This document shows positions 27,189 to 40,083 of a DNA stretch of 64,000 nucleotides, piece after piece. Below the pieces are notes generated by a model. That model saw only the letters and a program-made list of their open reading frames with translations, was not told the DNA's origin and ran no database searches. How positions within the stretch are numbered: position 1 is the first letter of the stretch; each line of letters opens with the position of its first letter. Both the position numbers and the translations under genes were made by a program. The DNA is from RYN-230 sp963704995 (GTDB lineage Bacteria > Actinomycetota > Actinomycetes > Streptosporangiales > Streptosporangiaceae). The stretch is taken from NCBI GenBank assembly GCA_963704995.1, contig CAVPIM010000017.1, forward strand, positions 868,001 through 932,000, written 5' to 3'.

Positions 27189-29332
27189 CAGCCGTCAGTG
27201 GGATGACCGCGCCGGGAGAGGAGGTACTGCTGCAGGTCTCTCAAGGGTTTCCCTTCGGCGTCCAGATGATGCCTGGTCCACGTGCCGTCCCCGGCCAGCC
27301 ACCAGGAACTCGTGGCGTCGTCCATGGCCAGCTCGATCAGCTGGCGCAGTTCCTGCTGCTGGTCGGAGCGCTTGACCCGGCACAGGCACTCCACCCGGCG
27401 GTCCAGGTTCCGGTGCATCAGGTCGGCGCTCCCGATCCAGACTTCACCCTCGTCGTCCTCGGCGGGACCGAACGCGTAAATCCGGGAATGCTCCAGGAAG
27501 CGCCCGAGGATGCTGCGCACCTGGATGGTCTCGGACAGGCCGGGCAGCCCCGGCCGCAGCGAGCAGATGCCGCGGACCCACAGGTCCACCGGCACGCCCG
27601 CCATGGACGCCCGGTAGAGCGCGTCGATGACGGCCTCGTCCACGATCGCGTTGCACTTGAGCTGGATCCGCGCGGGCCGGCCTCCACGATGCCAGGCGAT
27701 CTGCCGCTCGATGCGCTCCAGCAGGCCAGTCCGCAGCGCGTAAGGGGCGACGAGGAAACGGTGGTACTCGGTGTTGCGGCTGTAGCCGGTCAGCACGTTG
27801 AACAGGTCCGTGGCGTCCCCGCCGACCTCCGGGTCCGACGTGAGCAGGCCGTAGTCCTCATACAGCCGTGCGGTCGAGGAGTTGTAGTTGCCCGTGCCGA
27901 TATGGCAGTAGCGCCGCAGCGACCCGTCCGGCTCCTCGCGGACCACGAGCGCCATCTTGCAGTGGGTCTTGAGATCGACGAACCCGTACACCACGTGACA
28001 GCCCGCTTCTTCCAGCTTGCGGGCCCAGAGGATGTTCGCCCGCTCGTCGAAGCGCGCTTTGAGCTCCACCACCACCACGACCTGCTTGCCCGCCTCGGCC
28101 GCGTCGATCAGGGCCTCGACGATCGGCGAGGAGTCGCTGGTCCGGTACAGCGTCTGCTTGATGGCCAGGACCCGGGGGTCGGCGGCCGCTTCCACCGTCA
28201 GCCGCTCCACCGTGGCGGTGAACGAGTCGTAGGGGTGATGAACCAGCACGTCCCGCCGGTCCAGGGTGGCGAAGACGTCGGCGTCGTGCGGGAACGCCGA
28301 CTCCGACGGGACGAAAGCCGGGTACTTGAGCCGCCGGATGCTGAGGTCGGCGATGGCGTTCAGGCCGGTGAGGTCGAGCGGGCCGGGCAGGTGGTAGACC
28401 GACCGGCGGTCCACGTCCAGCTCGGTGACCAGCTTCTCGAGCACCTCCGGGGAGATGGTCTCCTCTACTTCGAGGCGGACCGCGGGCTCGAAACGGCGCC
28501 GTAGCAGCTCGCGCTCCAGCGACTGCATCAGGTCCTCGGTGACGTCCTCGTCCACCTCCAGCTCCCGGGTCCTGGTCACCCGGAATACGTGGTGCTCCAG
28601 GATGTCCAGCCCGGTGAACAGCTCGGGCAGGTGCGCGGCGATCACGTCTTCCAGCGGGACGAACCGGTGCGTGCCCACCGTGATGAAGCGGGGCAGCAGC
28701 GGCGGCACCTTGACCCGGGCGAACATGGTCGCGCCGGTTTCCGGGTCCGCGACCATGACGGCGAGACTGAGGGACAAACCCGATATATACGGCCATGGGT
28801 GGGCCGGGTCTACCACCAGCGGGGTCAGCACCGGGTAGATCCGGTCCCGGAACAGCTGCTGGAGCTCGCGCTGCTCCTCCCCGGAGAGCTCCTTCCAGCG
28901 CAGGATCTCGATGTCCTCGTCGGCCAGCAGCGGGCGGATGGCGGAGTTGAAGTACTCGGCGTGCTCCAGGCTGAGCTCACGCGCCGTCTCCAGCGTGTTC
29001 TCCAGCACCTGGTCCGGGGGCATTTCGGTGGTCACGCCCTCCACCGGCAGCCCGGTGGCCATCCGGCGCATCCGGCCCGCCACCCGGACCATGAAGAACT
29101 CGTCCAGGTTGCTGGCGAAGATGGCCATGAAGCGCACCCGCTCCAGCAGCGGGACCACGTCGTCCTGGGCCAGCTCGAGGACTCGCTGGTTGAACCGCAG
29201 CCAGCTTCCCTCCCGCTCGATGTAGCGGTCCGCAGGCAGGTCATCCACCGGTTCCAGGCCGCCATGATCAGGCGCCTCGCCCCTGCCCATCTCGTCCCGA
29301 CTCTGCTGGATGCTGACCTCACCGACACTCAT
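27188..29332 (-). CDS. ppk: Polyphosphate kinase 1
   Basis: Makes inorganic polyphosphate from ATP. The 714-residue protein has the PPK1 N-terminal domain (WLRFNQRVLELAQDDVVPLL, FMAIFASNLDEFFMVRVAGR), the middle domain (HPYDSF near residue 375), KARFDERANILWARKLEE and the catalytic-domain histidines in THCKMALV and YCHIGTGNYN. The frame is open upstream to 29569, but the preferred start is ATG 29332, which gives an N-terminus of normal length. The 215 bp between it and the fpr stop hold no gene I can support. Confidence 0.95.
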   Translation of the reverse strand: MSVGEVSIQQSRDEMGRGEAPDHGGLEPVDDLPADRYIEREGSWLRFNQRVLELAQDDVVPLLERVRFMAIFASNLDEFFMVRVAGRMRRMATGLPVEGVTTEMPPDQVLENTLETARELSLEHAEYFNSAIRPLLADEDIEILRWKELSGEEQRELQQLFRDRIYPVLTPLVVDPAHPWPYISGLSLSLAVMVADPETGATMFARVKVPPLLPRFITVGTHRFVPLEDVIAAHLPELFTGLDILEHHVFRVTRTRELEVDEDVTEDLMQSLERELLRRRFEPAVRLEVEETISPEVLEKLVTELDVDRRSVYHLPGPLDLTGLNAIADLSIRRLKYPAFVPSESAFPHDADVFATLDRRDVLVHHPYDSFTATVERLTVEAAADPRVLAIKQTLYRTSDSSPIVEALIDAAEAGKQVVVVVELKARFDERANILWARKLEEAGCHVVYGFVDLKTHCKMALVVREEPDGSLRRYCHIGTGNYNSSTARLYEDYGLLTSDPEVGGDATDLFNVLTGYSRNTEYHRFLVAPYALRTGLLERIERQIAWHRGGRPARIQLKCNAIVDEAVIDALYRASMAGVPVDLWVRGICSLRPGLPGLSETIQVRSILGRFLEHSRIYAFGPAEDDEGEVWIGSADLMHRNLDRRVECLCRVKRSDQQQELRQLIELAMDDATSSWWLAGDGTWTRHHLDAEGKPLRDLQQYLLSRRGHPTDG

Positions 29333-29547
29333 GTCGTCATTGTCCCCAGTGCCCCGCGCATCAAGACTTCCGGGCCCGCTGTTTTCAATATCGCCAAGCG
29401 CCGCGTTTGCCCAGTTCAATAAGGCGTCATTGACGCGGATGGCCGCACCGAGCGCCAGTTCGGCGCAGCGCAGCAGCGACGGCGGCCTCGCCGTCAGGCC
29501 TATCCCCGTGGTGGCCAGCGCGGTCAGCCCGCGCAGCGCGGCCCGGC

Positions 29548-30947
29548 TCAGTCGGCAGCGGGCCGGCACAGCGCCTCGAGGGCCTCCCGGTCACCGATCT
29601 TCACCCGCTCGCCGCGGCCAAGGGCGCTGGCCAGCTCCGCCTCGGCGGCCTCCACCCGGAGCCAGTCCACGTAGCTCACCGGCTGGACCCCGCGCGCGGC
29701 CAGCATCTCCGTGAACGGCCGGCGGGCGGGCCGGCCGCGGCCCTTTCCCCCGAACCCAGGGCAGGCAGGTCGGCGAGCAGGGACCGGACGGTGCCGGCCG
29801 CGTCTGACTTGTTGGTGCCCACCACGCCGGTCGGGCCGCGCTTGAGCCAGCCCGCGACGTACTCCCCCGGCAGCGGCTGGCCGTCCGGGCCGACGACCCG
29901 GCCCTCGGCGTTGGGCACCGTGGCGGTGTTCTCGTCGAAGGGCACCCCGGCCAGCGGCACGCTCTGGTAGCCGACGCTGCGGAACACCATCTGCGCCGGG
30001 ATAGTCTCGAACTCGCCGGTGCCGGTGAAGCGGCCCTGCTCATCCAGCCGGGTGCGCTCCACGGTCAGCCCGGACACCCGCTCCGCGCCCGCGACTTCCA
30101 CCGGGCGGAGCCAGAACCGGACCACCAGCCTGCGCCCGCCGACCCCGGGGGAACGCGCGGCCCAGTCCCTGAGCACCGTGAGGTTGCCGCGGACCCGGCG
30201 GTCGCCCCCGGCCAGCTGCGCGCTCTGCCCGGTCGGGTCGAAGGCGTCCAGGTCGAGCTCGGCTGGCCGGACCTCGATGTCCACGTCGGCCAGCTCGCCC
30301 AGCTCACGCAGTTCCTTGGTGGTGAACTTGGCCTGCGCGGGCCCGCGCCGGCCGATCATGTGCACCTCACGGACCTTGCTGGAGGTGAGGGCCTCCAGGA
30401 CCGAGTGGGGGATGTCCGTGGAGCGGAGCGCGGCCGGGTCCTTGACCAGGATGCGGGCCACGTCCACGGCCACGTTGCCCACGCCGACCACGGCCACGGA
30501 GTCGGCGTCCAGGGTGAACGCCTCGGCCGAGGAGTCGGGATGGCCGCAGTACCAGTTGACGAAGTCGGTGGCCGCGTAGCTGCCGGGCAGGTCCTCGCCG
30601 GGGATGCCCATCCGGCGGTCCCGCATCGCCCCGGTCGCGTAGACGACGGCGTCGTAGCTGGCCAGCAGGTCTTCCCGGGTGACGTCGTCGCCGAGGTGGA
30701 TGCCACCGAGGAACCGCACGTCCGGGTGCTCGAGCACGCCGCGGAGGTAGTCGGCGATGGACCGGATGGACGGGTGGTCCGGGGCCACGCCGTAGCGGAC
30801 CAGGCCGTAGGGGGTGGGCAGCCGGTCCAGCACGTCCACCCGCACGGTGCCCGGCGGGGCCAGGGCGGCGACCTGCTTGATGAGCGCCTCGGCCGTATAG
30901 ATGCCGGCCGGGCCAGAGCCCACCACGGCGACCTCGAGTGTCGTCAC
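29548..30947 (-). CDS. fprA: Ferredoxin/adrenodoxin-type NADP+ reductase, frame change near 29745
   Basis: An FAD/NADPH flavoprotein transferring electrons to ferredoxins. The N-terminus has VAVVGSGPAGIYTAEALIKQ (FAD site) and RLPTPYGLVRYGVAPDHPSI; the NADP site is VAVVGVGNVAVDVARIL with IGRRGPAQAKFT. Near residue 400, in a run of G and C (CCCTTTCCCCC on the plus strand, about 29740-29750), the frame is lost. The strict reading ends at 29676 in an Arg-rich tail, while another frame continues RPFTEMLAARGV, VSYVDWLRVEAAEAEL and GRGERVKIGDREALEAL to TGA at 29548, the normal FprA end. A homopolymer indel is the likely cause. Confidence 0.88.
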
Positions 30948-31009
30948 GGACGCAACCCCACCGTTCTCCTGCTCCCGGGTGTTATCCCTGGATTCTCCTC
31001 CCCCGGGCG

Positions 31010-32917
31010 TTATCCCCGGGGGTTATCGGCCAGCACCGGGTCCAGCTGGGCCACCGCCTCGGTGATCTGGCGGGCCAGGTGCTGCGGGACCAGGCCGATC
31101 TCGTCGAGGACCTCGTCCCGGGAGCCGTGCGCCAGGAACCGCTGGGGGATGCCGAAGGTCCGGGCCGGGGTGGGCACCCCGGCGTCGCGGAGCAGCCGGC
31201 ACACGGCGTCACCGAACCCGCCGGCCACGCCGTTGTCCTCCACCGTCACCACCAGCCGGGCCCGCCGGGCCTCGTCGGCCAGGGCCGGATCGACCGGCTT
31301 CACCCAGCGCGGGTTGACCACGGTCACCGCGATGCCCTGATCGGCCAGCCGGTCCGCGGCGGCCAGGCAGGTCAGCGCCATCGGGCCGGCCCCGGCCAGG
31401 AGCACGTCGGGGACGGCGCCGCCGCCCGGGCGGCGGAGCACGTCCATGCCGCCCAGCTGCCCGACCGCCTCGACGTCGCCGCCGACGTTCGCCTTGGGGA
31501 AGCGCAGCACCGTGGGCCCGTCGCTGACCGCCACCGCCTCGTCCAGCAGTTCGGCGAGCCGCGTCGCGTCCCGCGGGGCCGCGATCCGCAGGCCCGGGAC
31601 GACCTGCAGGATCGAGCCGTCCCACATGCCGTTGTGGCTGGCCCCGTCCGGGCCGGTCACCCCGGCCCGGTCCAGCACGAACGTGACCGGCAGCCGGTGC
31701 ATCGCCACGTCCATCAGGACCTGGTCGAAGGCCCGGTTGAGGAATGTGGCGTAGATCGCGACCACCGGGTGCAGCCCGCCCATGGCCAGCCCGGCGGCGC
31801 TGGTCACGGCGTGCTGCTCGGCGATGCCGACGTCGAACACCCGGTCGGGATAAGCCGCCGCGAACGGCGCCAGGCCGGTCGGGTGCAGCATCGCGGCGGT
31901 GATCGCCACCACGTCGGGACGCCGCGCGCCGACGGAGACGAGCGCATCGCCGAACACGTGCGACCAGGTCCGCTTGGGCGCGCCGGGCAGCTGGCCGACG
32001 GGGGCGCCGGCGGGCACCTGGTGCAGCCGGTCTTCCTCATTGTCCTCGGCCAGCTGGTACCCGAAGCCCTTCCGGGTGATCGCGTGCACGATCACCGGGC
32101 CGCCGAAGTCACGGGCCCGGCGCAGCGCCATCTCCATGGCCTGCTCGTCGTGGCCGTCGATGGGGCCCAGGTACTTCAGGCCCAGGTCCTCGAACAGGAC
32201 CTGCGGCTGCAAGACGTCCTTCAGGCCCTTCTTCATGCCGTGCAGGGTGCCGTACAGCGGCGGCCCGACCACCGGGGTGCGGGTCAGCGTGGTCTTGATG
32301 TAGTCCAGCACGTTCTCGTAGCGCTGGTTGATCCGGACCGTGGCCAGGTGATGGGCCAGCCCGCCGATGGTCGGCTGGTAGGAGCGGCCGTTGTCGTTGA
32401 CCACGATGACCAGCCTGCTGTCCCTGGCCACCGCGATGTTGTTCAGCGCCTCCCAGGCCATGCCGCCGGTCAGCGCGCCGTCGCCGATGACCGCGACCAC
32501 GGTCCGGTCGCTCTCACCGCGGAGCCGGAAGGCCTTGGCCAGCCCGTCGGCGTAGGACAGGCTGGTGGACGCGTGCGAGTTCTCCACCAGGTCGTGCTCG
32601 GACTCGGCGCGGCTGGGGTAGCCGGACAGGCCGCCCCGCTGGCGCAGCGTGCCGAACTCGGGGACCCGCCCGGTCAGCAGCTTGTGCACGTACGACTGGT
32701 GGCCGGTGTCGAACACGATCTTGTCCACCGGGGAGTCGAACACCCGGTGCATCGCGATGGTCAGCTCGACCACGCCGAGATTGGGCCCGAGGTGACCGCT
32801 CGTCCGCGAGACCGTCTCGATCAGCAGGTCACGGATCTCGCTGGCCAGGACGGGCAGCTGGTCCGGCGTCAGCTCCTTGAGCTCTCGCGGGCCGGAGATA
32901 GATTCCAGCAAGGTCAC
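31010..32917 (-). CDS. dxs: 1-deoxy-D-xylulose-5-phosphate synthase
   Basis: Condenses pyruvate and glyceraldehyde 3-phosphate with thiamine diphosphate, the first step of MEP isoprenoid synthesis. The 635-residue protein has SGHLGPNLGVVELTIAMHRV near the start, the TPP motif GDGALTGGMAWEALN...VVNDN near residues 145-175, a transketolase pyrimidine domain with DVGIAEQHAVT near 365 and a C-terminal transketolase domain (PVTVVNPRWVKPVDP-like). It starts at GTG 32917. The 3' end is partly repeated just downstream (30974-30991). Confidence 0.96.
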   Translation of the reverse strand: MTLLESISGPRELKELTPDQLPVLASEIRDLLIETVSRTSGHLGPNLGVVELTIAMHRVFDSPVDKIVFDTGHQSYVHKLLTGRVPEFGTLRQRGGLSGYPSRAESEHDLVENSHASTSLSYADGLAKAFRLRGESDRTVVAVIGDGALTGGMAWEALNNIAVARDSRLVIVVNDNGRSYQPTIGGLAHHLATVRINQRYENVLDYIKTTLTRTPVVGPPLYGTLHGMKKGLKDVLQPQVLFEDLGLKYLGPIDGHDEQAMEMALRRARDFGGPVIVHAITRKGFGYQLAEDNEEDRLHQVPAGAPVGQLPGAPKRTWSHVFGDALVSVGARRPDVVAITAAMLHPTGLAPFAAAYPDRVFDVGIAEQHAVTSAAGLAMGGLHPVVAIYATFLNRAFDQVLMDVAMHRLPVTFVLDRAGVTGPDGASHNGMWDGSILQVVPGLRIAAPRDATRLAELLDEAVAVSDGPTVLRFPKANVGGDVEAVGQLGGMDVLRRPGGGAVPDVLLAGAGPMALTCLAAADRLADQGIAVTVVNPRWVKPVDPALADEARRARLVVTVEDNGVAGGFGDAVCRLLRDAGVPTPARTFGIPQRFLAHGSRDEVLDEIGLVPQHLARQITEAVAQLDPVLADNPRG

Positions 32918-33017
32918 CTGGACTGCTCCCTCATGTGAGAAGCGCGGATCTGGCGAGTCTATTTGGCCGGGCTCGTGCCGGTCACGTAAGGCTCGCCTTC
33001 CCGGCCACGGCCCGGGG

Positions 33018-34181
33018 TTACCGGATGCCGTAGAGGTGTTCGAGGGCGAGCTGGTCGAGGTGCTCGTAGGCCAGGCCGCGGGCGGCCAGCCTCCCGATGT
33101 CGGGGGTGAAGCCCGCCACGTCGCGCCAGGTCTCCCCGGCGGCCAGGGTCGGGGTGGCCAGGTCCCCGACCCCGGACGCGGCCAGCGCGGCCCTGACCTC
33201 CGGGTCGGCCCGGAACGCGGCCACCTTGTCCCGCAAGATCAGGTAATTGCGCATGCACGCCGCCGCTGACACCCACACCCCCGCGTCATCCTCGGTCCGC
33301 GGCGGCTTGTAATCAAAATGCACCGGCCCGCCGTATCCGCCCGCCACCAGCGCATCCACCACCCAGAACGCACCCCGCGCGTTCCCGTTCCCGAACCGCA
33401 GGTCCTGGTCATACCGCGGCCCGTTCTGCCCGTTCAGGTCAATGTGGAACAGCTTCCCGTGCCACAGCGCCTGGCTGATCCCATGCGCATAATTCAGCCC
33501 CGCCATCTCCTCGTGCCCGACCTCCGGGTTGATCCCCACCATCGCCGCGTGCTCCAGCTCGCCGATGAACGCCAGCGCATGCCCCGCCGTGGGCAGCAGG
33601 ATGTCCCCCCGCGGCTCGTTCGGCTTCGGCTCGATCGCGAACCGCAGCCCGTACCCCTGCTCCAGGACGTAACCCGCCAGCAGGTCCAGACCCTCCTTAT
33701 AACGGTCCAGCGCCGCCCGGATATCCTTCGCCGCCCCGGACTCCGCGCCCTCCCGGCCGCCCCAGAACACATACACCCCCGCACCCAGCTCGGCGGCCAG
33801 GTCCAGGTTGCGCATCGTCTTGGCCAGCGCGAACCGCCGCACCTCCCGGTCCGCCGCGGTGAACGCCCCATCCTTGAAGATCGGGTGGCCGAACAGGTTC
33901 GTCGTCGCCGTCGTCACCACCAGGCCCGTCTCGTCGAGCGCGCGGCGGAAATCAGCGATCTTCTGATCCCGCTCCGCATCAGACGCCTCGAACCCGAACA
34001 CGTCGTTATCGTGGAAATTCACCCCGTACGCGCCCAGCTCGGCCAGCTTGCGCACCGCCCGGTCCGCCGCCATCGGCGGCCGGACCGCCCCGCCGAACAC
34101 ATCCACCCCCTGCCACCCCACCGTCCAGATCCCGAACGAGAACTTGTCCTCACGAGTCGGCACATACGCGTCCGCGGTCAC
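33018..34181 (-). CDS. xylA: Xylose isomerase
   Basis: Interconverts D-xylose and D-xylulose. The 387-residue protein is the actinobacterial class I enzyme: FSFGIWTVGWQG start, GVNFHDNDVFGF with the catalytic His near residue 56, VFWGGREGAE, the metal-binding IEPKPNEPRGD near residues 180-190, INPEVGHEEMAG and FHIDLNGQNGPRYDQDLRFG. It starts at GTG 34181, 37 bp downstream of xylB in the same direction, so the order is xylB then xylA. Codon choice over 33290-34150 looks more A/T-tolerant (many ATC, ACC and AAC) than its neighbours, perhaps reflecting high expression. Confidence 0.97.
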   Translation of the reverse strand: MTADAYVPTREDKFSFGIWTVGWQGVDVFGGAVRPPMAADRAVRKLAELGAYGVNFHDNDVFGFEASDAERDQKIADFRRALDETGLVVTTATTNLFGHPIFKDGAFTAADREVRRFALAKTMRNLDLAAELGAGVYVFWGGREGAESGAAKDIRAALDRYKEGLDLLAGYVLEQGYGLRFAIEPKPNEPRGDILLPTAGHALAFIGELEHAAMVGINPEVGHEEMAGLNYAHGISQALWHGKLFHIDLNGQNGPRYDQDLRFGNGNARGAFWVVDALVAGGYGGPVHFDYKPPRTEDDAGVWVSAAACMRNYLILRDKVAAFRADPEVRAALAASGVGDLATPTLAAGETWRDVAGFTPDIGRLAARGLAYEHLDQLALEHLYGIR

Positions 34182-34218
34182 CAGCCACTCCTCTCCGTCA
34201 CGAACACCTTGATGATGA

Positions 34219-35664
34219 TCACTTCTCCCAGACCGGGGTGTCCCAGCCTGCGGTATCCCAGTCCGCCGTGGCCTGGCGGAGCCAGGCCAGCCGCTGGCGG
34301 ACCACCGGCTCGGCCGGCCCGGTGTACTCCACCGGCGAGTGCCGGGGCCATTGCGGTGGTTCGGGTGTGCCCGCCAGCGCCCACGCGGCCTGCCGCGCCG
34401 CGCCCAGCGCGACGTACTCCTCCGGCTCCGGCACCAGGACCGGCACCCCGAAGATGCCCGGCGCCAGCCGCCGCGCCGCCTCCGACTTGGCCCCGCCGCC
34501 GATCAGCAGCACCCGCTCGCGGGACGCGCCCTGCGCCGCGATCAGGTCCGCGGCCTCGGCGAGCGTCCCGAGCACGGCCTCGATCGCGGCCCGGGCGAAG
34601 TTGGCCGCGGTCGCGTTCCGCGTGGTCAGGCCGCGGAGCACCCCGGTCGCGTCGGGCCGGTTCGGGGAGCGCTCCCCGTCCAGGTAGGGCAGCAGCGCGA
34701 GGCCGCCCGCGCCGGGCTCGGCGGTCAGCGCCCGGGCGGACAGCCCGTCCAGGTCGGTGCCGGTCAGGGCGGCGGCCGTGGACAGCACCAGGCCCGCGTT
34801 GACGGTGGCGATCAGCGGCAGGAACCGTCCGGTGGCGTCGGCGAACCCGGCGACCATGCCGGTCTCGTCCGCTGAGGCCCGCTCGGTGACCGCGTAGGCC
34901 GTCCCCGAGGTGCCGATCGAGATGACCAGCTCGCCGGGCTCCAGGCTGAGCCCGAGGGCGGCGCCCATGTTGTCGCCGGTCCCGGGGGCCAGCACGGCCC
35001 CGCCCGCGGTCTCGCCGACGATCTCGCTGGGCTTGGCGATCCGGGGCAGGCCGGGCTCGTGCCCGAGCGCGGCGGCCGCGACCTCGGGCAGCCAGCGGCC
35101 CGACGCGGGCGAGAAGTAGCCGGTCCCGGAGGCGTCGCCGCGGTCGGTGGCCGGCTCGGCGCCGCCCGCCCCGGCCCCGGCGCCGCCCGCCCCGCCCAGG
35201 CCGAGCCGCCAGGTCAGCCAGTCGTGCGGAAGCATGACCCGGGCTACCCGCGCGGCGTGCGCGGGCTCGTGCCCGGCCAGCCAGCGCAGCTTGGTCACGG
35301 TGAACGACGCGCTGGGCACGCTCCCGGTCTGCTCCGCCCACCAGCGCGGCCCGCCCCGCTCGGCGATCAGCTCGCGGGCCGCCTGGGCGGAGCGCAGGTC
35401 GTTCCAGAGCAAGGCGGGCCTGATCACCTCGCCGGCCTCGTCCACCACGACCATGCCGTGCTGCTGGGCCGCGACCCCGATCGCGTCGGCCCGGCCGAGC
35501 AGCCCCTGCCCGGCCTGCTCCAGCGCGGACCACCAGGCGGCCGGGTCACACTCGGTGCCCGGGGGGTGCGGGGCACTCCCCCGGGCCACGATGGTGCCGT
35601 CCGCCGCGTCGCAAAGCAGCACCTTGGTCGACTGCGTGGACGAATCCACCCCAGCCACGAGCAT
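34219..35664 (-). CDS. xylB: Xylulokinase
   Basis: Phosphorylates D-xylulose to xylulose 5-phosphate for the pentose phosphate pathway. The 481-residue FGGY-family kinase has the N-terminal phosphate loop DSSTQSTKVLLCD (residues 6-18), the QQHGMVVVDEAGEVIRPALL region, LPHDWLTWRL, ISIGTSGTAY near residue 230, LPYLDGERSPNRPDATG near 310 and the C-terminal LIGGGAKSEAARRLAPGIFG. A Gly/Ala-rich insert lies near residues 155-170. It forms an operon with xylA; no repressor gene is adjacent. Confidence 0.95.
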   Translation of the reverse strand: MLVAGVDSSTQSTKVLLCDAADGTIVARGSAPHPPGTECDPAAWWSALEQAGQGLLGRADAIGVAAQQHGMVVVDEAGEVIRPALLWNDLRSAQAARELIAERGGPRWWAEQTGSVPSASFTVTKLRWLAGHEPAHAARVARVMLPHDWLTWRLGLGGAGGAGAGAGGAEPATDRGDASGTGYFSPASGRWLPEVAAAALGHEPGLPRIAKPSEIVGETAGGAVLAPGTGDNMGAALGLSLEPGELVISIGTSGTAYAVTERASADETGMVAGFADATGRFLPLIATVNAGLVLSTAAALTGTDLDGLSARALTAEPGAGGLALLPYLDGERSPNRPDATGVLRGLTTRNATAANFARAAIEAVLGTLAEAADLIAAQGASRERVLLIGGGAKSEAARRLAPGIFGVPVLVPEPEEYVALGAARQAAWALAGTPEPPQWPRHSPVEYTGPAEPVVRQRLAWLRQATADWDTAGWDTPVWEK

Positions 35665-35705
35665 CGCTCACCCCTTCGCTCCGACGGACTGAACCTACTC
35701 CCCGC

Positions 35706-36971
35706 CTACCCCGGGTCGGGCAGGGTGACGGCCCGGGCCGCCTGCCAGCCCGCGGCCAGCTGCAGCCCGGTGATCACCAGCAGCACGGCCACCGGGATGG
35801 TCCAGCCGCCGATCGCGGAGTGCAGGAAGCCGATCGCCAGCGGGCCGGTGGTAGCGACGAGGTAGCCGACGCTCTGGGCGAACCCGGAGAGCGACGCGGC
35901 GACCCGCGGATTCGGGGCCCGGGCCATGGTGAAGAAGATCGCCAGGCCGAGCGAGGCGCCCTGGCCGAGGCCCAGCACCAGTACCCACACGGCGGCGCCG
36001 CCCAGCGGGGCGAACCAGGCCCCGGCCAGGCCGGCCGCGCTGGCGGCCACGGTGGCGGTGATCAGTACCCGCTGGTTCCGGGCCCGGTGCGCGAGGACCG
36101 GGATCAGCAGCGAACTGGCCGCCCCGCCCAGGTTCATCAGTGCGAGCAGCGTGCCGGCGCCGCCCGCGCTCACCCCCCGGTCCCGGAACATCGTCGGCAG
36201 CCAGGACAGCTCCGCGTAGAACGTCAGGCTCTGCAGGCCCATGAACGCGGTGACCTGCCAGGTCAGCGCGTACCGGGACAACTTCAGCGGGAGGGCCGGC
36301 ACGGCGGGGTGCCCGGAGGGCGGCGGTGTTCCCCGGGACTCCCGCGCCCGGGCGTGCGGCACGGTGCGGTACCGGCGCTGGGGCAGCCACGCCACCCCGG
36401 CGGCCAGCGCGGGCAGCGCCCACACCGACAGGGACAGGGGGACCGAGCCGCCGGACAGGTTGTACACCGGGATCGCGATCAGGGCGGCCAGGATCGACCC
36501 GGCGTTCAGGCTGAGCAGGTAGAGCCCGATGAGCAGCCCGGCGCGCTCCGGTGCGCGCCGCTTGACCAGGCTGGGCAGCAGGACGTTCAGCAGCGCGATG
36601 GCCGCCGCGGCCAGGGCCGTGCCGGGGAACAGCAGGACGCCGGGGGCCACGCCGCGCAGGATCAGGCCCGCGGCCAGCAGGCCCACGGCCGCGCCGAGCA
36701 CCTGCTCCTCGCCGAACCGGCGGCTCAGCGGGGCGGCCACCCCGGAGAACACGCCGAAGGCCAGCACCGGGAGCGAGGCCAGCACGGACACCTCGACGGG
36801 CGCCAGGTGCAGCCGCGCCGACAGCTCCGGGAACAGCGGGGGCAGGCTGGTGATCGCCGCGCGCAGGTTGAACGCGATCGCGATGACACCCGCGACGAGC
36901 AGGACCCCATTCCGCGCGTAGCGGCGGGTCCGCGGCGGCGACGGCGCGGGGGGAGCAGCAGGATCGGGCAT
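35706..36971 (-). CDS. CynX/NimT-like MFS transporter
   Basis: A 421-residue major facilitator carrier with 12 predicted TM segments. IAFNLRAAITSLPPLFPEL near residue 32 and the central loop with HARARESRGTPPPSGHP fit the cyanate/nitroimidazole (CynX/NimT) group. Substrate is unknown. It lies 41 bp upstream of xylB in the same orientation, so it could be cotranscribed, but this family is not a usual xylose carrier. Confidence 0.85.
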   Translation of the reverse strand: MPDPAAPPAPSPPRTRRYARNGVLLVAGVIAIAFNLRAAITSLPPLFPELSARLHLAPVEVSVLASLPVLAFGVFSGVAAPLSRRFGEEQVLGAAVGLLAAGLILRGVAPGVLLFPGTALAAAAIALLNVLLPSLVKRRAPERAGLLIGLYLLSLNAGSILAALIAIPVYNLSGGSVPLSLSVWALPALAAGVAWLPQRRYRTVPHARARESRGTPPPSGHPAVPALPLKLSRYALTWQVTAFMGLQSLTFYAELSWLPTMFRDRGVSAGGAGTLLALMNLGGAASSLLIPVLAHRARNQRVLITATVAASAAGLAGAWFAPLGGAAVWVLVLGLGQGASLGLAIFFTMARAPNPRVAASLSGFAQSVGYLVATTGPLAIGFLHSAIGGWTIPVAVLLVITGLQLAAGWQAARAVTLPDPG

Positions 36972-37072
36972 TTCCCCGACACGCTACCGCGCGCGTTGGG
37001 CCAGGCCCCCGGGTGAGCCCGGGCCGGGGCGAGCGCCTGCCTCCCACCGCGGCGGGAGGCAGGCCAGCGCCC

Positions 37073-39831
<2,759 letters not shown>

Positions 39832-39858
39832 CAGGGTCCGCCTCCTGCACCAGTGAAG

Positions 39859-39922
39859 TATCTCGATATCAAGTTAAAGCCGCATGCTCACGCTAGGGCC
39901 AGTTTATCTCGACGTCAAGGTA
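39859..39922. promoter_or_regulatory. Pair of operator-like palindromes upstream of acnA
   Basis: TATCTCGATATCAAGTTA (39859-39876) and TATCTCGACGTCAAGGTA (39905-39922) are two near-identical copies of a palindrome of consensus TATCTTGA-N2-TCAAGATA, with start-to-start distance 46 bp. They lie 27 to 91 bp upstream of the acnA start in an A/T-richer stretch. A dimeric transcription factor probably controls acnA here; its identity is unknown. The rest of the 39832-40083 gap shows nothing further. Confidence 0.6.
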
Positions 39923-40083
39923 TCGCCCGCGCGCGGGCGCCGCCCGGGAACCGGGACGATTCACGCGCGCCCGGCGCGATTCCCCGCCCGGACGGCACTG
40001 TCTGCATGACAACATTGCCACCACTTCACCGCCGCGGGCGCGGATGCGTCGCGGCCGGGCGGCTGATCCGCGACTATGGGGTG

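Noticed and set aside
29333..29569. N-terminal 79-residue extension of Ppk
   Set aside because: The extension overlaps the corrected fprA 3' end and has no similarity to Ppk; ATG 29332 gives a normal length.
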